This document shows, piece by piece, positions 6,494 through 12,451 of a DNA stretch of 13,852 bases. The stretch is from Flavobacteriales bacterium UBA2426. GTDB taxonomy: Bacteria > Bacteroidota > Bacteroidia > Flavobacteriales_F > PHOS-HE28. The stretch covers positions 1-13,852 of the forward strand of contig DDRC01000229.1 of the NCBI GenBank assembly GCA_002342985.1. The letters run 5' to 3'. The translations under genes and the position numbers were made by a program. How positions within the stretch are numbered: the first letter of the stretch is position 1; each line of letters starts with the position of its first letter. A model generated the notes under the pieces. The model was not told the origin of the DNA, did not search any database, and saw nothing but the letters and a program-made list of their open reading frames with translations.

Positions 6494-7764
6494 GTGCACC
6501 GGGCGGTCACCCCACCTATCTTGCCGGCATGCTGCGCAGCGCCGACGGCCTATTCGCCGACTCAGACGCCAACCGCGTCTGCGAGCTGCTGTTCATGACC
6601 GCAGCTGAAGGGCTGGTGGTGGTGGATGCCTCAGGCCGCATCATCATGCAGAACCCCAGCCTGGGCCGCATGTTCGGCTACGGGCCCGAGGGCCTGATCG
6701 GCGCCTCCATCGAGGACCTGCTGCCCGAGGCCATGCGGACCCGCCACCATGCGCACCGCGAGGCCTACAACAGGAAGCCCGTGCAGCGCGCCATGGGCCG
6801 CGGCCTGGAGCTCAAGGGCCGCCGGCAGGATGGCAGCGTGTTCCCCTTGGAGGTGAGCCTGAACCACTTCGACGTCGGCGGCAAGCGCTACGTGATGGCC
6901 CTGGTCACCGACATCACCCTGCGACGCATGGCCGAGGACCAGCTGGTGCGCGCCAACCAGGAGCTGGAGGACCGCGTGGAGCAGCGCACCGCCGAGCTGC
7001 GCGAAGCCGAGGGCGGGCTGCGCCGCGCGCTGGACAAGGAGCGCGAGCTGCACGCGCTCAAGAGCCGCTTCGTGGCCATGGCCAGCCACGAGTTCCGCAC
7101 GCCGCTCAGCACCATCATGGGCAGCGTGGACCTCATCGGGCGCTACGCGGGCGAGGACGAGCGCGTGGGCAAGCACGTGAAGCGCATCCGCGGCAAGGTG
7201 CGCGAGCTCACCGCCATGCTCAACGAGTTCCTCTCCCTCGAGCGCATCGAGCAGGGCATCGTGCAGGTGCAGCCCGCCGAGATCGACATCGTGCACCAGT
7301 GCATCGAGCAGATCGAGGAGCTGCGCGGCCTGGCCAAGACCGGCCAATCCATCGACTACGACCATGCCGGCGACGACCGCATGGTGCTCACCGACCCGCA
7401 GATGCTCGGGCACATCATCACCAACCTGGTGAGCAATGCCGTGAAGTACAGTCCCGAGCACACCGCCATCCGGCTGCATTCCGCCATCGGGGAAGGCCGG
7501 CTCCGCCTCACCGTCACCGACCACGGCATGGGCATCCCGGCCGAGGATCAGCAGCACCTCTTCGACCGCTTCTTCCGCGGCAGCAACGTGATGACCATCC
7601 AAGGCACGGGCCTGGGCCTCAACATCGTGAAGCGCTACCTCGACCTGATGGGCGGCACCATCGCCTTCACCAGCCGGCCGGGCGAGACGATCTTCTCCGC
7701 CGAGCTGCCCCAGCGCATCGCCAACGCACCTGTCAAGAACCCCGACGCACCCTCACTCCCATGA
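6490..7764 (+). CDS. Soluble PAS-domain sensor histidine kinase
   Basis: A 424-residue kinase without membrane helices, so it should sense a cytoplasmic or diffusible signal. A PAS domain (about 35-150) is followed by a coiled coil (about 150-187), a HisKA dimerisation domain with phospho-accepting His 200 in SHEFRTPL, and an HATPase_c domain with the N box (ITNLVSNAVKYS), the DHGMGI box and GTGLGL. In the PAS domain H86 of RTRHH aligns without gaps to the heme-binding His of FixL, counting back from the shared RDG/QDG turn, but the distal Arg of FixL is Leu here; many non-heme PAS domains share this pattern, so heme binding is open. The start at 6490 overlaps the previous stop (ATGA). ATG 6529, preceded by its own TAnnTT box, is a possible second start. 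The regulator gene follows with another ATGA overlap and is the obvious partner. Confidence 0.93.
   Translation: MSAPGGHPTYLAGMLRSADGLFADSDANRVCELLFMTAAEGLVVVDASGRIIMQNPSLGRMFGYGPEGLIGASIEDLLPEAMRTRHHAHREAYNRKPVQRAMGRGLELKGRRQDGSVFPLEVSLNHFDVGGKRYVMALVTDITLRRMAEDQLVRANQELEDRVEQRTAELREAEGGLRRALDKERELHALKSRFVAMASHEFRTPLSTIMGSVDLIGRYAGEDERVGKHVKRIRGKVRELTAMLNEFLSLERIEQGIVQVQPAEIDIVHQCIEQIEELRGLAKTGQSIDYDHAGDDRMVLTDPQMLGHIITNLVSNAVKYSPEHTAIRLHSAIGEGRLRLTVTDHGMGIPAEDQQHLFDRFFRGSNVMTIQGTGLGLNIVKRYLDLMGGTIAFTSRPGETIFSAELPQRIANAPVKNPDAPSLP
6517..6524 (+). promoter_or_regulatory. Possible internal promoter box ahead of kinase ATG 6529
   Basis: TATCTTGC starts 12 bases before the in-frame ATG at 6529, the same spacing as at the crp-like gene and at 9785. 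It lies inside the coding region if the kinase starts at 6490. It could give a separate kinase-regulator transcript without the dioxygenase, producing a protein 13 residues shorter at the N-terminus. Confidence 0.35.
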
Positions 7765-8822
7765 GAACCATCCTCCTGATCGAAGACGATCCCGATATGC
7801 GCGACAACACGGCCGAGATCCTCGAACTGGCCAACTACCGCGTGGTGAAGGCCGAGAACGGCCGACGCGGCGTGGAGCTGGCCCGCAAGGAGAAGCCCGA
7901 TCTGGTGCTCTGCGACATCATGATGCCTGAGCTCGACGGCTACAGCGTGCTGCACCTGCTGGGCAAGGACCCGGCCACCGCCGAGCTCCCCTTCATCTTC
8001 CTCAGCGCGAAGGCCGAGCGCGGCGACGTGCGCAAGGGCATGGAGCTGGGCGCGGACGATTACCTCACCAAGCCCTTCGAGGAGAGCGAGCTGCTCAACG
8101 CCATCGAAGGGCGGCTGAAGCGCAGCGAGCTCTTCCGCAAGGGATTCGACAATGGCCTGGCGGGCCTCAACTCCTTCATGGAGCAGGCCCGCGGCATGGA
8201 GGCGCTGCAGGACCTAAGCCGCGACCGCAAGACCCGCAAGCTCCCCGTGAAGGAGATGCTCTTCCACGAGGGCGACGAGCTCCGCTACATCCCCTACCTC
8301 ATCTCCGGCAAGGTGCGCACCTTCAAGATCAACAATGACGGGAAGGAGTTCGTCACCGGTCTCCATGGCCCGGGCGACTTCGTGGGCTACATGGGCCTGC
8401 TCGAGGGCGGGCATGCCCTCGAGGCTGCCGAGACCCTGGAGCCCTGCGAGGTTGCGCTGGTGCCGCGCGAGGACCTGCTGGCCCTGCTCTTCCGCAACCG
8501 CGACGTGAGCATCCGCTTCATCAAGATGCTGGCGCGCGACGTGAAGGAGAAGGAGCAGCACCTGCTGCAGCTCGCCTATGCGAGCGTGCGCCAGCGCGTG
8601 GCCCAGGCGCTGCTCCGCATCCAGGCGCGCTACGCCGACCGCCAGGACCAGGGCCTGGGCCTGCGCATCAGCCGCGAGGACCTCGCCACCGTGGTGGGCA
8701 CCGCCACGGAATCGCTCATCCGCTGCCTCACCGAGCTCAAGGAGGACGGCCTCATCGAGACGCACGGGCGCGACATCGCCATCCGAAACAAGGCCAAGCT
8801 CGAGCAGATGGCCAGCCGCTGA
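7761..8822 (+). CDS. Response regulator fused to a Crp-type effector (receiver + cNMP fold + HTH)
   Basis: A 353-residue protein with three parts. The receiver domain (1 to about 120) has the acidic pair D9/D10, phospho-acceptor D52 in CDIMMPELDG, S82 and K104 of YLTKPF, so it should be phosphorylatable. A linker helix (about 120-150) joins it to a cNMP-type beta-roll (about 160-265), a long dimer helix, and a Crp-type helix-turn-helix (about 303-330; SREDLATVVGTATESLIRCL). In the roll, the loop GPGDFVGYMGLLEGG (203 onward) lacks the Glu and Arg-Ser residues that bind cAMP in E. coli CRP. The likely input is therefore phosphorylation by the kinase encoded directly upstream (ATGA overlap), and the output is binding of a TGA-N6-TCA type site. 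This condenses FixJ-like and FixK-like roles in one chain. Targets are not shown by the sequence; the cbb3 genes and the site at 5905 are candidates. Confidence 0.93.
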   Translation: MRTILLIEDDPDMRDNTAEILELANYRVVKAENGRRGVELARKEKPDLVLCDIMMPELDGYSVLHLLGKDPATAELPFIFLSAKAERGDVRKGMELGADDYLTKPFEESELLNAIEGRLKRSELFRKGFDNGLAGLNSFMEQARGMEALQDLSRDRKTRKLPVKEMLFHEGDELRYIPYLISGKVRTFKINNDGKEFVTGLHGPGDFVGYMGLLEGGHALEAAETLEPCEVALVPREDLLALLFRNRDVSIRFIKMLARDVKEKEQHLLQLAYASVRQRVAQALLRIQARYADRQDQGLGLRISREDLATVVGTATESLIRCLTELKEDGLIETHGRDIAIRNKAKLEQMASR

Positions 8823-8838
8823 ACGCTCAGCGCTGGCC
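8810..8838. terminator. Bidirectional terminator-like hairpin between convergent genes
   Basis: A 12-bp stem built from GGCCAG (8810-8815) plus CGCTGA (8817-8822) pairing with TCAGCG (8827-8832) plus CTGGCC (8833-8838), with one bulged C at 8816 and a 4-base loop ACGC. The loop is the whole intergenic gap, and each arm holds one gene's stop codon. No U-tract is present on either side, so termination is inferred from structure and position. Confidence 0.65.
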
Positions 8839-9753
8839 CCGCCGGCGCGCCCAGTTGATCAGCAGCACGCCGGCGAGGATCACGCCGAGGCCGATGATCT
8901 CGCTCGCCCCGAGCCGCTCGTCGCCGAGCGACACGCCGAGCAGCACCGCCACAACCGGGTTCACGTAGGCATAGGTGCTCACCTGCGTGGCTGGCCTTAC
9001 GCTCAGCAGCCACACGTAGGCACTGAAGCCGATGATGCTGCCGAACACCACCAGGTAGGCCTCGGCTATCCACGCGTTCAGGGGCACCGCGGCGAAGGAG
9101 AAGCCCTCCCATTCGCCGCGCGCCGCGCTCACGGCCAGGAAGCATGCTGCGCCGGTGAGCATCTGCCACGCGCTGTTGGCCGTGTTCGAGAGCCGCACCG
9201 GGTTGTACTTGCTCCACACCGAGCCGGCCGGCCACGCGAGGATGCCCAGCGCCAGCACCGCGATGGCCGTGGCCTCGGCCTCGAAGCCCGCCTCCGTGAC
9301 CTGCGCGCCGAGCCGCTCGCGGAAGAGCAGCCACACGCCCGCGATGCCGGCCGCGATGCCCACGAGCGTGGCCGGGCTGCGGAAGTTGACGCCCCACTGC
9401 GGCCTGTCGATGAGCGTGAACGAGAGCGGCGCCACGGCGATGGCGATGGCCGCAACGCTGCTGGGCACCGTCTGCTGCGCCCACACCACCGCGCCGTTGC
9501 CGACGAAGAGCAGCAGGAAGCCCACCACCAGCGCCTTCCACAGGCCGCTCTCAGGGATCACCGCCAGGCCTTGGACCCTGGCCATGCCGAACATGATGGC
9601 GCTGGCCAGCGCGAAGCGCAGGCCGCCGAGCATGAAGGGCGGGAAGCCCGTGAGCGCCTCCTTGATGCCGTAATAGGTGCTGCCCCAGATGAGGTAGATG
9701 GCTGTGAAGGCGAGAACGACCTTGAGGCGGGAAGGGGCAGCGGGCACGGCCAC
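8827..9753 (-). CDS. EamA/DMT superfamily transporter (YedA-like)
   Basis: A 308-residue integral membrane protein with about ten predicted helices in two EamA repeats. The first repeat starts with the typical IYLIWGSTYYGIKEAL and has GNGAVVWAQQTVPSSVAAI; the second includes WSKYNPV, STYAYVNPVVAVLLG and ends with an Arg-rich cytoplasmic tail (WARRRGQR). Members export amino acids or other metabolites or drugs; the substrate cannot be read from sequence. The start is a GTG at 9753 (a second GTG at 9747 is possible); no in-frame ATG precedes it in the short gap. The gene converges on the regulator fusion, sharing a hairpin at the stops, and diverges from the secreted protein at 9797 with a 43-base gap. 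It appears to be a single-gene unit unrelated to respiration. Confidence 0.92.
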   Translation of the reverse strand: MAVPAAPSRLKVVLAFTAIYLIWGSTYYGIKEALTGFPPFMLGGLRFALASAIMFGMARVQGLAVIPESGLWKALVVGFLLLFVGNGAVVWAQQTVPSSVAAIAIAVAPLSFTLIDRPQWGVNFRSPATLVGIAAGIAGVWLLFRERLGAQVTEAGFEAEATAIAVLALGILAWPAGSVWSKYNPVRLSNTANSAWQMLTGAACFLAVSAARGEWEGFSFAAVPLNAWIAEAYLVVFGSIIGFSAYVWLLSVRPATQVSTYAYVNPVVAVLLGVSLGDERLGASEIIGLGVILAGVLLINWARRRGQR

Positions 9754-9784
9754 GAAGATGAGGCGGGCGCCCGAAGCACGGCCC

Positions 9785-9792
9785 TACCTTCA
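9785..9792 (+). promoter_or_regulatory. Predicted -10-like box for the CarboxypepD_reg-like gene
   Basis: TACCTTCA begins 12 bases upstream of the ATG at 9797, so the predicted transcription start coincides with the start codon. This supports ATG 9797 over the in-frame upstream starts, which lack this context and would hide the signal peptide. No -33 element was recognised. Confidence 0.5.
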
Positions 9793-9796
9793 GCGC

Positions 9797-11530
9797 ATGC
9801 TGCGCCTGCTGCTGCTGCCGATTGCCGCCTGGCCCCTGCTGGCCGGCGCCCAGGAGCGCATCGCCGCCCGCGTGGTGGACGCCTCTACGGGCGCCCCCCT
9901 CATGCACGCCACCGTGGCCATCATCGGCACGGGCAGCGGCACCATCACCAATGCCGACGGCGCCTTCGCGCTGGCCCTCCGCACCGGCCGTGACAGCCTG
10001 CGCATCTCCTACGTGGGCTACCGCACCGTTCGGCTGCCGTTCAGCGCCGCGCTCCATGGCGCCAGCATCGCGCTCACCCGCAGCCCCGTGGAACTGGCCG
10101 CGCTGGAGGTGAGGCCGGAAGCCGACCTCTACAAGCGGGTGGCAAGGGCGGCTGGCCGGCTAAGGCGCGCGCCTGAGGCCAAGGCCAAGGCCTACTACAA
10201 CCTGCAGACCCACAGCGACGGCGAGCCCGTGGAGCGGCTTCAGGCCTGCTACACCGCCCAATACCGTGGCGGCGGTCTCCGCTCGCTGGCCATCAAGCAG
10301 GGGCGCATCGGCATCGCGCCCAAGGAGGACCGCCACTTCATCAACTTCAACACCGCCGGCGCGCTGCTCCTGCTCGACCCATTCGGCGGAAACGGCCGCT
10401 TGCCCGTCTCACCGCTCAGCTTCACCAGCGGCCGCCAGCTGCGCCAGCATTACACCGTGCGCATGGTGGCCGCGAGCGCAGGACCCGACGACGGCGACCA
10501 CCTGCGCGCCGAACCCATCGATGGCAACGGTCTCCGGCTCGACCTCTGGCTCGACCCGGTGGGCGATGCCGTTCATGCGCTTGAGCTTCACTGCCGAAAC
10601 TGCAGGCGGCATCCGTTCGTGCCCCTCTTCAAGGACGGCCGCATCGATTCGGTGAGCCTCCGGTACCGCCAGACCTGGAGCCTGGATACGCCCGCCATGC
10701 CCCAACTCATCGAGCTGGACTATTCCATGCGCTACACCGGTCCAGGAATCTCCGACCGTTTCACCACACGCGCCGTGCTCCATGCCTTCGAGACCGGGGA
10801 AGGCTTCGTGCCTGTCCTCTTCCCTTGGAGGACGGGCCTTGAGGAGTATCCCAGCATGGCCTGGCTGCCCGTGGACACGGCCTTTTGGCAGCGCCAGGAA
10901 CTGCCGGTCCCTGCTGAACGTCTGGAAAGCGACGAGGCCTTCATCCAGCAGCACGAGGTGGCCCGCAACAACTGGTTCGCCGGGATCGGGCAGCAGCAGT
11001 ACGATTTGAGGCCGCCCTACCGCATATGGTCGGACGGCGCACGGATAGACAGCCTGCACATCTCCGGGTCGCCGCGCGTGGTGGTGCCAGGATCAGGCCG
11101 CAAGCCCGCAGTGCACCTCCGCACGCATCTCTACCTGGACCTCGACACCGCAGGAGGAGCCCTCAGGCACCGGTCATTCGCGGTCTTCTCCGGGAGGGAA
11201 TCGTGGCATTCAACGCCCTGGTCCCCAGCCTCGGCCGTGCTGACCAACCTCTTCTTCGATCTGGCCGAAGCGGAGCGGCGCGCCATGGAACTCAGGCTGC
11301 AGGTGCCCGGCATGACGCTCGCCCGTGCCCGGGAAATACACGCCGAGCATACGCGGCGCATGCGCCAGGAGCAGGAGCGGCTGCTCCGCTATGGCCTTCA
11401 GGATTCCATCCACCTGCTGGCCTGGAACCGGCGCATCCGGGAATCGCTGGGCATAGACAACGTGGAGCGCCTCCTCCGGTTCGCGCAACCGCAAGCCCCT
11501 CCCCCTTTCGAGCCGGCCATCACACGGTAA
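9797..11530 (+). CDS. Secreted protein with N-terminal CarboxypepD_reg-like domain, function unknown
   Basis: A 577-residue exported protein. Residues 1-18 form a signal peptide (Leu-rich core, cleavage likely at AGA-Q). A carboxypeptidase-regulatory-like beta-sandwich follows (about 21-95), recognisable by VVDASTGAPLMHATV, the ADGAFAL turn and the closing SYVGYRTV. This domain occurs at the front of many Bacteroidota outer-membrane and periplasmic proteins. The remaining 480 residues begin with a Lys/Arg/Ala-rich helix and AYYNLQTHSDGEPVE, with no TonB box, barrel motif or catalytic pattern that I can name. The C-terminal 80 residues are Arg-rich and helical, then end in a Pro-rich tail. The start at 9797 is chosen for the signal peptide. 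It converges on the T9SS-sorted gene. Function is unknown; an envelope role is the most that can be said. Confidence 0.85.
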   Translation: MLRLLLLPIAAWPLLAGAQERIAARVVDASTGAPLMHATVAIIGTGSGTITNADGAFALALRTGRDSLRISYVGYRTVRLPFSAALHGASIALTRSPVELAALEVRPEADLYKRVARAAGRLRRAPEAKAKAYYNLQTHSDGEPVERLQACYTAQYRGGGLRSLAIKQGRIGIAPKEDRHFINFNTAGALLLLDPFGGNGRLPVSPLSFTSGRQLRQHYTVRMVAASAGPDDGDHLRAEPIDGNGLRLDLWLDPVGDAVHALELHCRNCRRHPFVPLFKDGRIDSVSLRYRQTWSLDTPAMPQLIELDYSMRYTGPGISDRFTTRAVLHAFETGEGFVPVLFPWRTGLEEYPSMAWLPVDTAFWQRQELPVPAERLESDEAFIQQHEVARNNWFAGIGQQQYDLRPPYRIWSDGARIDSLHISGSPRVVVPGSGRKPAVHLRTHLYLDLDTAGGALRHRSFAVFSGRESWHSTPWSPASAVLTNLFFDLAEAERRAMELRLQVPGMTLARAREIHAEHTRRMRQEQERLLRYGLQDSIHLLAWNRRIRESLGIDNVERLLRFAQPQAPPPFEPAITR

Positions 11531-11555
11531 CCGAAGCACCTTCCCGACCAGCACT

Positions 11556-11598
11556 GCACCCGTTGCGGATGCCCGCCTCACCGGACCGCTACGGGTGC
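11556..11598. terminator. Hairpin between convergent genes
   Basis: GCACCCGT (11556-11563) pairs with ACGGGTGC (11591-11598), and after a T/T mismatch GCGG (11565-11568) pairs with CCGC (11586-11589), leaving a 17-base loop. It fills most of the 70-base gap between the two converging genes and ends two bases before the minus-strand stop. There is no T-tract; a shared terminator is the likely role. Confidence 0.55.
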
Positions 11599-11600
11599 GC

Positions 11601-12242
11601 TCACCGCGCCACCATCACCTGCTGCCGATAATGGCCTGCCGCACCAGCAGCCCTGACATGGTAGAGCCCCGGTGCCAGGTGGCTCAACGGAAGAGCAATG
11701 ACATCCTGCTGAACGGTGTGCCGGGCCACCTCGCCCCCCATGCTGCTGATGATGGTGATCACCGTTCCCGGAGCCAGGCCTTCAGGGCAACGGACATGGA
11801 GGACATCACCGGCCGGGTTGGGCCACACGCTCAGCGGCATCGCCCATGCACCCTCGTCCATACCCACACCGGTGACGCGGATAAAGAGGTATGGCGACCA
11901 GGTTGCGCTATTCGACTGGCAGCTGACGCTGTGCGGCACGAAGTCAAGCGAGTCCGCTACGATCGTGAAGCTGAACGTGTCCGCGTCGTTCACGCAAGGG
12001 AAATTGGGGATCGCGCTGAACGTGACGAGGTCGTCATCCACTTGGTAACGCGCGAAGGACAGGCTGACGTTGGAGATAGCGGAAATCATGAACACGGTAT
12101 CCGCGTGGAAGTCGAAATCCACCATGACGTAGCCGCCTCCCGGGCCGGTCATGTAGGCGCCCCATCGGCTTCCGGCAAGCGGGTTCTGGGCCATGCCGAC
12201 GGTGGCCCACATGAGCAGGAACAGCGTGAAAGAGCGGTGCAT
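11601..12242 (-). CDS. Small secreted protein with type IX secretion C-terminal sorting domain
   Basis: A 213-residue protein with a signal peptide (1-18, MHRSFTLFLLMWATVGMAQ, cut before Gln) and a C-terminal T9SS type A sorting domain (about 137-213) with the typical LSVWPNPAGDVLHV opening, a middle Gly-rich strand and the closing HLAPGLYHVR. Such proteins cross the outer membrane by the type IX system and are released or anchored at the surface. The central 120 residues look beta-rich, have Cys in FPCVND and SVSCQSN that could form a disulfide, and match no family I recognise. The longer frame to 12308 was rejected because only the ATG at 12242 gives a signal peptide. Base composition is visibly less GC-rich than the surrounding genes. 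The call of secretion is firm; function is unknown. Confidence 0.85.
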   Translation of the reverse strand: MHRSFTLFLLMWATVGMAQNPLAGSRWGAYMTGPGGGYVMVDFDFHADTVFMISAISNVSLSFARYQVDDDLVTFSAIPNFPCVNDADTFSFTIVADSLDFVPHSVSCQSNSATWSPYLFIRVTGVGMDEGAWAMPLSVWPNPAGDVLHVRCPEGLAPGTVITIISSMGGEVARHTVQQDVIALPLSHLAPGLYHVRAAGAAGHYRQQVMVAR

Positions 12243-12267
12243 GTGCGCGTGGTATCGGGTATCGGTG

Positions 12268-12275
12268 CAAGGGTA
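12268..12275 (-). promoter_or_regulatory. Weak promoter-like box for the T9SS-sorted gene
   Basis: On the minus strand TACCCTTG is the best match to TAnnTTTG in the leader and lies 33 bases before the ATG at 12242, giving a predicted leader of about 21 bases. The match is imperfect and the spacing differs from the leaderless set. Confidence 0.3.
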
Positions 12276-12319
12276 CCGGGGCGTGACACGGTGCGGGCTA
12301 ACCGGCATCAGCCTTGCGA

Positions 12320-12333
12320 TTGACGGCGGTCAA
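12320..12333. promoter_or_regulatory. Predicted Crp/Fnr-family operator, TTGACGGCGGTCAA
   Basis: A perfect inverted repeat TTGAC-N4-GTCAA in the 209-base gap between the T9SS gene and the dehydrogenase gene. It matches the Fnr-type TTGA-N6-TCAA pattern and shares TGAC-N4-GTCA with the site at 5905. Relative to the predicted minus-strand start it is about 63 bases upstream; relative to the plus-strand start it is about 108 bases upstream, so the T9SS gene is the likelier target. Confidence 0.5.
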
Positions 12334-12422
12334 CCGTTCGACCACCGATGAGCGCTGCACCGGTGGCGCCGTGCCCGCTCCCGTGCGGCGCCCGCGCGTT
12401 CGGCCCTTCCGGCCCCTGGCCC

Positions 12423-12430
12423 TACCTTCG
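12423..12430 (+). promoter_or_regulatory. Predicted -7/-10 box for the E1 gene
   Basis: TACCTTCG matches the TAnnTT(T/C)G boxes seen at other genes in the window. The predicted start near 12435 leaves a 17-base leader to ATG 12452. TTCG at 12399-12402, 20 bases upstream, could serve as a degenerate -33 element. Confidence 0.45.
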
Positions 12431-12451
12431 CGCGGTACCCTACGAATCACC

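Larger units (their letters stand above)
12243..12451. other. Divergent intergenic region
   Basis: This 209-base gap lies between the divergently transcribed T9SS-sorted gene and the E1 gene. It holds the two promoter-like boxes and the operator-like palindrome listed separately, plus a short direct repeat (GATACC twice, minus strand 12247-12260 area). I see no open reading frame with support and no structured RNA. Confidence 0.6.

Noticed and set aside
6631..7602. 323-codon open frame on the minus strand
   Set aside because: Antisense to the histidine kinase; composition (His, Ala, Val, Leu) is what the reverse complement of kinase codons yields.
8578..9993. 471-codon open frame on the plus strand
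   Set aside because: Runs opposite to the EamA gene and out of frame with the regulator fusion; the translation is Arg/Ala/His-rich with no domain.
11595..12323. 242-codon open frame on the plus strand
   Set aside because: The minus strand encodes a protein with signal peptide and T9SS sorting domain over the same bases, which cannot be a coincidence; the plus frame has neither.
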